Part shown: piece by piece, positions 16,458 to 25,345 of the stretch
How positions within the stretch are numbered: position 1 is the stretch's first letter
Layout of the letters: the number at the start of each line of letters is the position of its first letter
Assembly (NCBI GenBank): GCA_945892775.1
Contig: CAMDDP010000019.1
Location: 1-53,596 of the forward strand
DNA from: Chitinophaga pinensis
Lineage (GTDB): Bacteria; Bacteroidota; Bacteroidia; Chitinophagales; UBA10324
Direction: 5' to 3'
Length of the DNA stretch: 53,596 nucleotides
Notes under the pieces: generated by a model
The model's database searches: none
What the model saw: the letters and a program-made list of their open reading frames with translations, nothing else
Told to the model about the DNA's origin: nothing
Position numbers and translations under genes: made by a program

Positions 16458-16985
16458 ATGTTAGCCGTAAAAACAAATAACCCAACTACACTCACTGAAG
16501 AAATTCAGATTAAAATACGGGAGGTGATGGAGCAATATCCTGCTGGAAAAAGCAAATCAGCATTGCTTCCAGTGTTACACATTGTGCAGGATGAAAATGC
16601 AGGATGGCTGAGTGTGGAGGCGATGGAAAAAGTTGCCGAACTAATGGGCCTTCGCCCCATTGAAGTTTATGAGGTAGCAACATTTTATTCTATGTATAAT
16701 CTTAAACCTGTTGGAAAATTTCTTCTGGAGGTTTGTCGTACCGGCCCTTGCGCAATCATGAAAGGAGAATGGTTGATCGATTATTTAAAAAAGAAATTAA
16801 AAATAGATATTGGTGAAACTACAGTTGATGGAGTGTTTACCTTAAAAACTGTTGAGTGCCTTGGAGCTTGTGGTTATGCACCCATGATGCAAATTGGAGA
16901 ATATTATTACGAGCATTTAAACTCAGAAGAAAAAGTTGACAAGCTGCTCGAAGATTTTCGAATGAAAGGATTTAACAAGAACTGA
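16458..16985 (+). CDS. nuoE: NADH-quinone oxidoreductase subunit E
   Basis: The frame is open from a TTG at 16446, but the ATG at 16458 is preferred. The 175-residue product has the thioredoxin-like 24-kDa fold with the N1a [2Fe-2S] ligands in VCRTGPCAI (C-x4-C) and VECLGACGYAPMMQ (C-x3-C). It works with NuoF and NuoG in the NADH-oxidising module. nuoF begins one base after its stop codon. Confidence 0.95.
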   Translation: MLAVKTNNPTTLTEEIQIKIREVMEQYPAGKSKSALLPVLHIVQDENAGWLSVEAMEKVAELMGLRPIEVYEVATFYSMYNLKPVGKFLLEVCRTGPCAIMKGEWLIDYLKKKLKIDIGETTVDGVFTLKTVECLGACGYAPMMQIGEYYYEHLNSEEKVDKLLEDFRMKGFNKN

Positions 16986-16986
16986 T

Positions 16987-18345
16987 ATGGGAAAGAAAAT
17001 ACTGCTCGAACATATAGATAAACCAGGAATAAAATCATACGAAGTATATCGTCAGAATGGGGGATACAATTCGGTGGAGAAAGCATTGAAAGAAATGAAG
17101 CCCTCTGATATTGTTGAAGAAGTAAAAAAGAGCGGATTGAGAGGCCGTGGTGGTGCAGGATTTCCTGCAGGAATGAAGTGGAGTTTTATTGACAAAAAAT
17201 CAGGCAACCCGCGCTACCTCGTTTGCAACGCTGATGAAAGTGAACCCGGAACTTTTAAAGACAGATACTTAATGGAATTTATTCCCCACTTGTTGATTGA
17301 GGGAATGATTACTTCAAGCATCGCGCTTGAAAGTAATCTTGGTTTTATTTATATTCGGGGTGAATACAAGTGGATTAAAAAAATTCTTGAACAGGCAATT
17401 TCCGAAGCTCGTGCAGCAGGTTGGCTCGGTCATAATATCCTTGGAACAGGTTATAGTTTGGAATTAGTGGTTCATCCTGGTGCAGGCGCTTATATCTGTG
17501 GCGAAGAAACTGCATTGCTTGAATCGTTGGAGGGTAAGCGTGGTAATCCGCGCATCAAGCCACCGTTTCCCGCTGTTAAAGGTTTGTATGGAAATCCAAC
17601 AGTGGTGAATAATGTTGAAACCATCGCAACCGTGCCATGGATAATAAATAATGGTGGTGACGCATATGCCAAAATAGGAATCGGCCGAAGTACAGGCACA
17701 AAATTGATTTCTGCCTGCGGAAACATTAATAAGCCTGGCGTTTATGAAATTGAATTAGGATTACCTGTTGAAGAATTTTTAAACTCAGATGAATATTGCG
17801 GCGGAGTTCATAACGGAAAAATGCTGAAGGCGGTTGTGGCTGGTGGTTCCTCTGTCCCCATTCTTCCAGCAGAATTATTTCTAAAAACCAAAAAAGGTGA
17901 ATCTCGATTAATGAGTTATGAATCGCTGAGCGATGGTGGTTTCGAAAGTGGGACTATGCTTGGTTCTGGCGGTTTCATTGTGTATGATGAAGATCAATGC
18001 ATCGTTCGAAATACCTGGAATTTCTCAAGATTTTATCATCACGAAAGTTGTGGGCAGTGTAGCCCGTGTCGTGAAGGAACAGGCTGGATGGAAAAAGTTT
18101 TACACAATTTAGAAAGTGGCCATGGTAAAATGAGTGACATTGATTTGTTGTGGGACATTCAGAAAAAAATTGATGGAAACACCATTTGTCCGCTTGGTGA
18201 TGCAGCAGCATGGCCCGTTGCAAGTGCCATCAGGCATTTTCGTGAAGAGTTTGAATGGCATATTGAGTATACGCATGAAGCACAAAAAAGAAATTATGGA
18301 TTATTAAAGTCAACGAAAGAATTTTTTGCTGCTTCAGTAGTTTGA
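16987..18345 (+). CDS. nuoF: NADH-quinone oxidoreductase subunit F
   Basis: This 452-residue protein binds NADH and FMN (GLRGRGGAGFPAGMKWSF near residue 53, with Asn-Ala-Asp-Glu-Ser-Glu-Pro-Gly-Thr-Phe following). It carries the N3 [4Fe-4S] ligands in SCGQCSPCREG and NTICPLGDAAAW. It takes hydride from NADH and passes electrons to the cluster chain. All key motifs are intact, so the module is NADH-linked, not the headless form seen in Bacteroides. Confidence 0.97.
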   Translation: MGKKILLEHIDKPGIKSYEVYRQNGGYNSVEKALKEMKPSDIVEEVKKSGLRGRGGAGFPAGMKWSFIDKKSGNPRYLVCNADESEPGTFKDRYLMEFIPHLLIEGMITSSIALESNLGFIYIRGEYKWIKKILEQAISEARAAGWLGHNILGTGYSLELVVHPGAGAYICGEETALLESLEGKRGNPRIKPPFPAVKGLYGNPTVVNNVETIATVPWIINNGGDAYAKIGIGRSTGTKLISACGNINKPGVYEIELGLPVEEFLNSDEYCGGVHNGKMLKAVVAGGSSVPILPAELFLKTKKGESRLMSYESLSDGGFESGTMLGSGGFIVYDEDQCIVRNTWNFSRFYHHESCGQCSPCREGTGWMEKVLHNLESGHGKMSDIDLLWDIQKKIDGNTICPLGDAAAWPVASAIRHFREEFEWHIEYTHEAQKRNYGLLKSTKEFFAASVV

Positions 18346-18361
18346 AATAAAAAATCAGGAA

Positions 18362-19336
18362 ATGAAAGTTACGATTGATGGTGTTGAAATAGAAGTAGAA
18401 CCAGGAACTACAATTATGAACGCTGCCCGAAAAGTGGGTGGCGACATTGTTCCTCCAGCTATGTGTTACTACACTTCTTTACCAGGAAGCGGTGGAAAAT
18501 GTAGGGCATGTTTGGTTAAAGTTGCTCAGGGCTCAACGGCTGACCCAAGGCCAATGCCGAAATTGGTAGCAAGTTGTTGCACCAACGTACAGGAGGGAAT
18601 GGTTGTGCAGAATATTACTTCACCTGAAGTTTTAGAAACTCGAAAAGGGATTGTTGAATTTCTTTTAATTAATCATCCGCTTGACTGTCCTGTTTGCGAT
18701 CAAGCAGGTGAATGCGATTTGCAAAATTTTGCTTTTGATCATGGTCGTCAACAAACACGCTATGATTTTGAACGCCGCACTTTTGATGTAATAAATATTG
18801 GTGAGGATATTAAACTTCACATGACCCGTTGCATACTTTGTTATCGTTGCACTATGGTTGCTGATCAACTAACTGATGGCAGAGAGCATGGAATTTTATG
18901 GCGCGGTGATAAATCTGAAATCAGCACCTATATACAAAAAGCGGTTGAGAATGATTTCAGCGGCAACATGATTGATGTTTGCCCTGTTGGAGCATTAACG
19001 GATAAGCATTTCCGTTTTCGCAATCGTGTTTGGTTTTTAAATCCAATGGATTCGCATCGTGATTGTAAAAAATGTTCAGGCAAAGTGGTGTTGTGGATGA
19101 GGGGAAATGAAGTTTATAGAATTACTGGACGAAAAGATCAATACAATGAATTGAAAGAATTTATTTGTAATGATTGTCGTTTTGAAAACTATGATGTAAA
19201 AAACTGGATAATAGAAGGCCCCCGAGAAATTGCAAATGAATCAGTCATTAATTCAAATCATTATGAACATGGAACGAAGGCACTACCAAAAGAGCTTTTC
19301 TCAAAAATAAATAATGAAAAGTGGGAAAATGTTTAA
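18362..19336 (+). CDS. nuoG: NADH-quinone oxidoreductase subunit G, short molybdopterin-less form
   Basis: This is 324 residues, against 700-900 for many NuoG proteins. It keeps the N-terminal [2Fe-2S] domain (N1b: MCYYTSLPGSGGKCRACLVK), the His-Cys3 cluster (N5: HPLDCPVCDQAGEC), the [4Fe-4S] cluster (N4: CILCYRC and DVCPVGAL), and a short C-terminal CKKC/CNDC region. The molybdopterin-like domain that follows in long forms is absent. I recall similar short forms in other Bacteroidota. It starts 16 bases after nuoF. Confidence 0.93.
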   Translation: MKVTIDGVEIEVEPGTTIMNAARKVGGDIVPPAMCYYTSLPGSGGKCRACLVKVAQGSTADPRPMPKLVASCCTNVQEGMVVQNITSPEVLETRKGIVEFLLINHPLDCPVCDQAGECDLQNFAFDHGRQQTRYDFERRTFDVINIGEDIKLHMTRCILCYRCTMVADQLTDGREHGILWRGDKSEISTYIQKAVENDFSGNMIDVCPVGALTDKHFRFRNRVWFLNPMDSHRDCKKCSGKVVLWMRGNEVYRITGRKDQYNELKEFICNDCRFENYDVKNWIIEGPREIANESVINSNHYEHGTKALPKELFSKINNEKWENV

Positions 19337-19351
19337 TTAGAAAATAACAAA

Positions 19352-20413
19352 ATGGAAACGCTTATAAATTTTCTTCCTTCAATCATCATCATTTTTACAA
19401 TGTTTGTGGTGACCTTGTTAATTGCATTGTATTCAACTTATGGCGAACGAAAAGTTGCGGCTTTTTTGCAAGACCGAATTGGGCCAAATCGTGCTGGACC
19501 TTGGGGTTTGCTTCAGCCTTTTGCCGATGGCGTCAAAATGTTTACCAAAGAAGAAATAATTCCTGATTCTGCTAATAAATTTCTTTTCATACTAGGTCCA
19601 AGTATCGCCATGATTTGCTGTTTAATGACCAGCGTTGTTCTTCCATGGGGCGGAGAATTAACTTTGTTTGGCAAAACATTTTATTTACAAGCGGTTGATT
19701 TGAATATCGGTGTACTCTATGTTTTTGCTGTGGTATCAGTTTCAGTTTATGGAATTATGATTGGTGGATGGGCATCTAATAATAAATGGTCATTGATGGG
19801 GGCCATTCGTGGCTCATCGCAAATTATCAGTTATGAATTATCAATGGGACTATCAATTATCGCATTGGTATTGATGACTGGTTCGTTAAGTTTTCGTGAC
19901 ATTGTGAATCAACAACACGGTGGAATTTTGCATTGGAATTTTTTAATGCAACCGTTAAGTTTCCTCATTTTTTTAATATGTGCTTTTGCTGAATGCAATC
20001 GTTCACCATTTGATTTGCCTGAATGTGAAACTGAATTAGTCGGTGGCTTTCATACTGAATACAGTTCAATGAAACTCGGTTTCTATCTATTCTCCGAGTA
20101 CATCAATATGTTTATTTCGTCTGCTGTTATCTCGGCATTGTTTTTTGGAGGATTTAATTTTCCTGGAATGGATTGGCTTCTTGAAACTACTCACTCAACA
20201 AACATTGTAACAATGGTTGGTGTTGGAGCTTATTTCATGAAAATTTTTTTCTTCATCTTTTTCTTCATGTGGGTTCGATGGACAATACCAAGATTTCGTT
20301 ACGACCAGTTAATGAATTTAGGTTGGAAAACATTAATTCCACTAGCGCTTGTTAATCTTGCTGTGATGGCAATAATTGAAATGTTTAAACACCAACATGC
20401 TTTCGGATTTTAG
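19352..20413 (+). CDS. nuoH: NADH-quinone oxidoreductase subunit H
   Basis: This 353-residue membrane protein has about eight helices. Signatures are YGERKVAAFLQDRIGPNRAGP near residue 29, FAECNRSPFDLPECETELVGGFHTEYSSM, and WVRWTIPRFRYDQLM. NuoH forms the membrane end of the quinone channel and links it to the proton-pumping arm. Confidence 0.97.
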   Translation: METLINFLPSIIIIFTMFVVTLLIALYSTYGERKVAAFLQDRIGPNRAGPWGLLQPFADGVKMFTKEEIIPDSANKFLFILGPSIAMICCLMTSVVLPWGGELTLFGKTFYLQAVDLNIGVLYVFAVVSVSVYGIMIGGWASNNKWSLMGAIRGSSQIISYELSMGLSIIALVLMTGSLSFRDIVNQQHGGILHWNFLMQPLSFLIFLICAFAECNRSPFDLPECETELVGGFHTEYSSMKLGFYLFSEYINMFISSAVISALFFGGFNFPGMDWLLETTHSTNIVTMVGVGAYFMKIFFFIFFFMWVRWTIPRFRYDQLMNLGWKTLIPLALVNLAVMAIIEMFKHQHAFGF

Positions 20414-20438
20414 AAAATAAATTAGAACATAAACTACA

Positions 20439-20987
20439 ATGCAAACTTCATTTACCAATAGAAAATTGGTTTTAGAACAAAAGGAAATGAATATCTGGGA
20501 GCGGATGTACTTACCAGCCATTGTGAAAGGATTGGCAATAACTATCAGTCATTTCTTTCGCAAACCTGCAACTATTCGTTATCCTGAACAAAAGAGAACT
20601 GTGAGTGAAGCGTATCGTGGATTACATATTTTAAAGCGCGATGAAATAGGTGCGGAGCGTTGCACCGCATGTGGTTTGTGTGCCCTTGCTTGTCCTGCTG
20701 AAGCAATTACTATGGAAGCGGCTGAAAGAAAACCTGGCGAAGAAAATTTATATCGTGAAGAAAAGTATGCAAGTAAGTATGAGATAAATATGTTGCGCTG
20801 CATCTTCTGTGGTTTCTGTGAAGAAGCATGTCCGAAGGCGGCAATATTTTTAGAAGAAGATTTCGCAGTAGCAAATTACACGCGTGATACTTTCATCTAC
20901 GGGAAAGATAGGTTGGTTGAGAAACCAAAACAAGGAACAAAAGCGTTTGATATTGTTAAGGTTGGTCGCGAACGCGAATTGAATTAA
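20439..20987 (+). CDS. nuoI: NADH-quinone oxidoreductase subunit I
   Basis: This 182-residue protein has two [4Fe-4S] ferredoxin motifs: CTACGLCALACPAEAI and CIFCGFCEEACPKAAI (clusters N6a and N6b). It bridges electrons from the NADH module to NuoB. The 60-base gap to nuoJ holds only short AAATCAT-type direct repeats. Confidence 0.97.
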   Translation: MQTSFTNRKLVLEQKEMNIWERMYLPAIVKGLAITISHFFRKPATIRYPEQKRTVSEAYRGLHILKRDEIGAERCTACGLCALACPAEAITMEAAERKPGEENLYREEKYASKYEINMLRCIFCGFCEEACPKAAIFLEEDFAVANYTRDTFIYGKDRLVEKPKQGTKAFDIVKVGRERELN

Positions 20988-21047
20988 TTCTATTCGCTAA
21001 ATGAAATTATATTATCAAATCATCAAATTATTAAATCATTAAATCAA

Positions 21048-21551
21048 ATGATCGCTTCTGTCTTCTACTTCCTCTCTTTCGTTTCCATCTTCTTTGCTGT
21101 GATGGTTGTTGTTAGCAAAAATCCTGTACATAGTGTGTTGTATCTGATACTTACATTCTTCAGTATTGCAGGTCATTATCTTCTATTGAATGCGCAATTT
21201 CTTGCTCTAGTTCATATCGTTGTTTATGCAGGTGCCATTATGGTTTTGTTTCTATTCGTAATTATGCTTTTGAATTTAAATGCAGCAACAGAGCCTGTAA
21301 AATCAAGTCTGATGAAATTTGCTGGTGCAATTGCCGGAGGAAGTTTAATGCTTGTGTTGATTGCTGTGTTGTCAAAAATAAATTCGATACAACCGGCACA
21401 CGAAGTAAATACACAAATAGGTTTAATAAAAAATCTTGGCAAAATCCTTTTTACAGAGTATAATTTACCTTTTGAAGTGGCTTCTATTTTGTTTTTGGTT
21501 GCAATGATTGGTACAGTGATATTGGCAAAGAAAAATCCACATACTTCTTAA
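21048..21551 (+). CDS. nuoJ: NADH-quinone oxidoreductase subunit J
   Basis: This 167-residue protein has five predicted helices and the ND6-type segment KNPVHSVLYLILTFFSIAGHYLLLNAQFLALVHIVVYAGAIMVLFLFVIMLLN. It belongs to the E-channel part of the membrane arm. It ends 15 bases before nuoK. Confidence 0.95.
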   Translation: MIASVFYFLSFVSIFFAVMVVVSKNPVHSVLYLILTFFSIAGHYLLLNAQFLALVHIVVYAGAIMVLFLFVIMLLNLNAATEPVKSSLMKFAGAIAGGSLMLVLIAVLSKINSIQPAHEVNTQIGLIKNLGKILFTEYNLPFEVASILFLVAMIGTVILAKKNPHTS

Positions 21552-21566
21552 TTAAAAAAACTTTTA

Positions 21567-21887
21567 ATGAATACTATTCTTTCAATTGTTCCAATCCAAT
21601 ATTACATAATTCTTTCGGCTATTTTATTCTCCATTGGAGTAATGGGCGTGCTTACCCGCAGTAATGCAATAATTATTTTTATGTCAGTTGAAATCATGCT
21701 CAATTCAGTAAATCTTTTGCTTGCTGCTTTTTCAACTTACCATAACGATGCAGCAGGGCAGATTTTTGTGTTCTTTATTATGGCGGTTGCCGCTGCTGAA
21801 GTTGCTGTTGGTCTTGCCATCATCGTGATGATTTATAGAAACATTAACACCATTGATATTTATAATTTGAATAAATTAAAAGGTTAA
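21567..21887 (+). CDS. nuoK: NADH-quinone oxidoreductase subunit K, last gene of the operon
   Basis: This 106-residue protein has three helices, an intramembrane Glu in [14 protein letters not shown], and a second in [16 protein letters not shown], as in ND4L/MrpC-like subunits. It is followed within 30 bases by a strong terminator, and the next gene is convergent. nuoL, nuoM and nuoN, which normally come next, are not here. Confidence 0.96.
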   Translation: MNTILSIVPIQYYIILSAILFSIGVMGVLTRSNAIIIFMSVEIMLNSVNLLLAAFSTYHNDAAGQIFVFFIMAVAAAEVAVGLAIIVMIYRNINTIDIYNLNKLKG

Positions 21888-21912
21888 TTATTCATATAGG
21901 ATTAAATTAAAT

Positions 21913-21945
21913 AAAAAGTCCTCTGAATTTATCAGAGGACTTTTT
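21913..21945. terminator. Bidirectional intrinsic terminator between nuoK and amt
   Basis: AAAAAGTCCTCTGA (21913-21926) pairs perfectly with TCAGAGGACTTTTT (21932-21945) across a 5-base loop. A and T tracts flank it on both sides, so it can end both the nuo operon and the leftward amt transcript. Confidence 0.93.
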
Positions 21946-21968
21946 ATTTAATACGATTAATAAATTAC

Positions 21969-23192
21969 CTACATCGCTCCTTCATCATAAGCTTGTTCGC
22001 CATGAAGAGAAGCATCGAGTCCCATATCTTCATCTACATCTGCAACTTTCACTTTTGTAATCATGTTAATCGCAGCAAGCATTAAGTAGGTAAAGACAAA
22101 TGCATAAACGCAAGCACCAACAACTGCAACTACCTGATGCATAAAAAATACAGAACCTCCGCTCATTAGACCATCAGCCCCGGCACCATTCATTGCCTTG
22201 GATGCAAACACACCTAGCAAAATTGTACCAAGGCAACCGCCAATACCATGCACTCCCCAAACATCAAGTGCATCGTCCCATCCAATTTTATTTTTGAAAC
22301 TAACTGCGATATAACAAACAGCCCCGGCAGCAATTCCTATCATTACAGCAGAGGGAAGTGAAACAAAACCTGCGGCGGGAGTGATGGTTGCAAGTCCTGC
22401 AACTGCCCCAGTCATGAGTCCTACAAATTTTGGTTTACCAACCACCACCCATTCAATCACTAACCAAGTGATGCCTGCGAAAGATGCAGCCACATCAGTA
22501 TTTAAAAAAGCGAGACCGGTAATTGCATTTACATCCAACGCACTGCCAGCATTAAAACCATACCAGCCGAACCACAACAAACCAGTTCCGATGGCAATAA
22601 GCGGAATACTATTGGGTGGCGATTGTTTATCACGACGATGACCAACATAAATAACAGAAGCAAGCGCCGCGAAACCTGCAGTGGCATGTACCACAATTCC
22701 TCCTGCGAAATCAAGCACACCCCACTGAGCAAGCAATCCACCTCCCCACACCATGTGCGCGAATGGATAGTAAACCAGTAGTTGCCACATTACAAGAAAA
22801 ATTAAATACGATTTGAAAGTGACACGATTCACAAACGCACCGGTGATAAGGGCGGGAGTGATAATTGCAAACATCATTTGATAAGCCATGAATACAAATT
22901 CCGGTAGCTTTGTGTTTCCTGCAAATGGAGAATTCAAATCAACACCTTGCATAAAAGCTTTTTGAAAGTCTCCAATGATTCCACCGCAACTATCACCACT
23001 GAAGCAAAGTGAATACCCGCAGACAAACCACATGATGGTGGTGATTCCCATTGAAACAAAACTCTGCATCATGATGCCGAGGATGTTTCGTTTTCCGGCA
23101 AGGCCTCCGTAGAAGAAAGCAAGTCCGGGTGTCATAAGCATGACGAGGCTCGTAGCTAAAAGCATAAAACCAGTGGTTCCTGTGTCAAACAT
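21969..23192 (-). CDS. amt: Ammonium transporter (Amt family)
   Basis: This 407-residue protein has about eleven helices. It shows the Amt signature segments: FYGGLAGKRN near residue 27, the acidic DFAGGIVVHATAGFAALAS block with the first pore His, and DVWGVHGIGGCLGTILLG with the second. It moves ammonium across the inner membrane. No PII (glnK/glnB) gene is adjacent. It is downstream of an outer-membrane porin gene with a 43-base gap, and the pair is likely one transcript. The N terminus has no cleaved signal, as in other short bacterial Amt forms. Confidence 0.95.
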   Translation of the reverse strand: MFDTGTTGFMLLATSLVMLMTPGLAFFYGGLAGKRNILGIMMQSFVSMGITTIMWFVCGYSLCFSGDSCGGIIGDFQKAFMQGVDLNSPFAGNTKLPEFVFMAYQMMFAIITPALITGAFVNRVTFKSYLIFLVMWQLLVYYPFAHMVWGGGLLAQWGVLDFAGGIVVHATAGFAALASVIYVGHRRDKQSPPNSIPLIAIGTGLLWFGWYGFNAGSALDVNAITGLAFLNTDVAASFAGITWLVIEWVVVGKPKFVGLMTGAVAGLATITPAAGFVSLPSAVMIGIAAGAVCYIAVSFKNKIGWDDALDVWGVHGIGGCLGTILLGVFASKAMNGAGADGLMSGGSVFFMHQVVAVVGACVYAFVFTYLMLAAINMITKVKVADVDEDMGLDASLHGEQAYDEGAM

Positions 23193-23235
23193 TTTTTTGA
23201 GTTTTGGTTAGGTGTGAATGATTAGAAAATTATTT

Positions 23236-24309
23236 TTAAAAAGAAACTCCAAGATGGCACATTACCTCCAATCGTTTATTTGTGGTTTTGTTTTCCCACT
23301 GAAAAATATTTTTATTTTCATTTAATTGTCTTCCTTCAATTCGTACATAGGAATTGTCACTCGGTTTGTATTCGCCACCAATAGTTGCCCCCCATAAATT
23401 TAATCCCATTATTCCAGTCATTATCCCATCGTCGTCGCTAAGCATTTCGTAGCGGGCATAAACTGCATTTTTTTCACAATATTGATATTTTGCAGTAGCC
23501 AATGCGCCATACATTATTGCATATTCATACCCCGAACCAGTAAATGAATTTGAGTTTTGTTTCATGCAGTAATCGCCACCCACCTGAAATTTAAATTTGT
23601 TGAAAACATAGTTCAAATAAATGTTGTTTTGAATGAGTGTTTGTGATGTTGTATCACTATCTGGCGAGTCGTCGCCAATGTAACTACTGTAATTCAAGTT
23701 TCCCTTTTCACTAAATGAGTAGGAGAGCAATGCGCCAAATGATTTTTTACTGTTATTGTCAGTAAACATATTGTAACCGTTTAATGCAAAAAGATTGATG
23801 GTTAGTTTTTTACTTGGTGTGTAGTTCAATCTTATGCCGCTTTCGTAGTAAGGCTCGGTGTATGTTAAAACTGCAACCGAACTAGTTATATTTTCTTTAG
23901 GTAATAATCCTTCAGTGCCAAAATGAGTTCGGAAGAATCCAGCATCGACCCATACTTTTTCGCACATCCTAACCCCAACATGTGCCTCCATTATTTTATT
24001 GAAAATCCCGTGCCATGTGCTGCGTGGAATATCGCCGAATTGAATTGTGGCGGCACTACGGATTTTTTCGGCATCATATTGAAAAGTAAGGTTTGCGCAA
24101 TTCAATCCAAATTGATTGCTACGGGGAGAAATAGATGGAAATTTCTGGTAATTGTTGTCACCCACCGAATCGGTGTAATAAGCATAATAAACATCAGCAT
24201 AACCACTTATTGAAATTTTCGCTGAGTCTTTTTTTATTTGCGAGAAACTTCTTTGTGAAAATGATGCACAGAAAATAACAGCTAAAAAGAAGGAGGTTTT
24301 TTTTTTCAT
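23236..24309 (-). CDS. Outer-membrane porin, BBP2-like, paired with the ammonium transporter
   Basis: This 357-residue protein has a signal peptide (MKKKTSFFLAVIFCASFSQRSFSQ) and a barrel-like mature part. SISGYADVYYAYYTD opens the barrel, followed by many aromatic-rich strands, and it ends LGVSF with the terminal Phe expected of BAM substrates. It resembles the putative beta-barrel porin-2 (BBP2) family. Position directly before amt suggests it lets ammonium or other small nitrogen sources across the outer membrane, which is an inference. It should be transcribed together with amt. Confidence 0.82.
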   Translation of the reverse strand: MKKKTSFFLAVIFCASFSQRSFSQIKKDSAKISISGYADVYYAYYTDSVGDNNYQKFPSISPRSNQFGLNCANLTFQYDAEKIRSAATIQFGDIPRSTWHGIFNKIMEAHVGVRMCEKVWVDAGFFRTHFGTEGLLPKENITSSVAVLTYTEPYYESGIRLNYTPSKKLTINLFALNGYNMFTDNNSKKSFGALLSYSFSEKGNLNYSSYIGDDSPDSDTTSQTLIQNNIYLNYVFNKFKFQVGGDYCMKQNSNSFTGSGYEYAIMYGALATAKYQYCEKNAVYARYEMLSDDDGIMTGIMGLNLWGATIGGEYKPSDNSYVRIEGRQLNENKNIFQWENKTTNKRLEVMCHLGVSF

Positions 24310-24458
24310 TTGTTTGTATTATTTGGATAAATAAAAATATAAAAATTATCATCCCTACATAGTATTAAGTTAGTAACAGCTTGACCTAAAGTGTTTATAG
24401 GAAGAGAAATTGTTTTTTTTATCCATAATTATTTTAAATAAAGCTGTCGACCTAAAAT

Positions 24459-24466
24459 TATATTTG
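24459..24466 (+). promoter_or_regulatory. Candidate -7 box of the ABC exporter genes
   Basis: TATATTTG is an exact TAnnTTTG match, 20 bases upstream of the ATG at 24487, implying a leader of about 15 bases. I see no -33 TTG at the usual distance. Confidence 0.45.
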
Positions 24467-24486
24467 ACCAACCAACGGTTTGAACA

Positions 24487-25254
24487 ATGAACACCAATAA
24501 AGAAATTATTAAAGTTCAGAATTTAGTTAAAAAATATGGAGATTTCACGGCGGTAGATGGAATCAGTTTTAATGTTTATGAAGGAGAAATATTTGGCTTA
24601 CTTGGGCCAAATGGTGCGGGTAAAACAACCACACTTGAAATCATTGAAACATTGCGAGAGAAATCAGGAGGCGAAGTTTGGGTGGATGGGAAATCGGTTG
24701 ACAATGATCCGAATGAAATAAAAAAAATAATCGGAGTTCAATTACAAGCAGCAGGATATTATCCGAGTTTGAATCTTACTGAGTTGCTTTCACTTTTTAG
24801 CGGGCTTTATAATGTTGAAATAGATAAAATGAAAACTTTAAAATCTGTTGGTCTAGAGGATAAGGTAAAAGCAAAGTATAAAGAGTTGAGCGGGGGACAG
24901 AAACAACGGTTCAGCATAGCTACGACGCTTATCAATAATCCAAAAATTGTTTTTTTGGATGAGCCAACAACAGGATTAGATCCTCAGGCAAGAAGAAATT
25001 TGTGGGAATTAATTCGAGGCATTCGTGCTAATGGAACTACAGTTGTGATTACAACTCATTATATGGATGAAGCAGAACAGCTGTGTGACCGCGTTGGAAT
25101 AATGGAAGCGGGAAAAATTATGACAATGAATACTCCTGATGCATTAATTGATGAATTACTCGCGACAGGTTTCACTAAACAGAAAGATGTAAAGGGGGCA
25201 AACCTTGAAGATGTTTTTATTAATCTCACTGGACATGAATGGAGGGATGAATAA
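24487..25254 (+). CDS. ABC transporter ATP-binding protein (ABC-2 exporter type)
   Basis: This 255-residue ATPase has Walker A GPNGAGKTT (near residue 41), the Q-loop in GVQLQAAGYYP, signature LSGGQKQR, Walker B KIVFLDEPTTGLDPQ and the H-loop TTHYMDEAEQ. It belongs to the DrrA/CcmA-like group that powers ABC-2 permeases. With the permease 91 bases downstream it forms a half-exporter pair that would dimerise. Cargo (drug, lipid or polysaccharide) is unknown. Confidence 0.93.
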   Translation: MNTNKEIIKVQNLVKKYGDFTAVDGISFNVYEGEIFGLLGPNGAGKTTTLEIIETLREKSGGEVWVDGKSVDNDPNEIKKIIGVQLQAAGYYPSLNLTELLSLFSGLYNVEIDKMKTLKSVGLEDKVKAKYKELSGGQKQRFSIATTLINNPKIVFLDEPTTGLDPQARRNLWELIRGIRANGTTVVITTHYMDEAEQLCDRVGIMEAGKIMTMNTPDALIDELLATGFTKQKDVKGANLEDVFINLTGHEWRDE

Positions 25255-25345
25255 AATACTTCTACAAACTCATTGTTATATGTCGTTCTGATTTTGTCGG
25301 AGTTTGATAATTAAATAATGAAATTCACTCTAATAAAATCATAAA

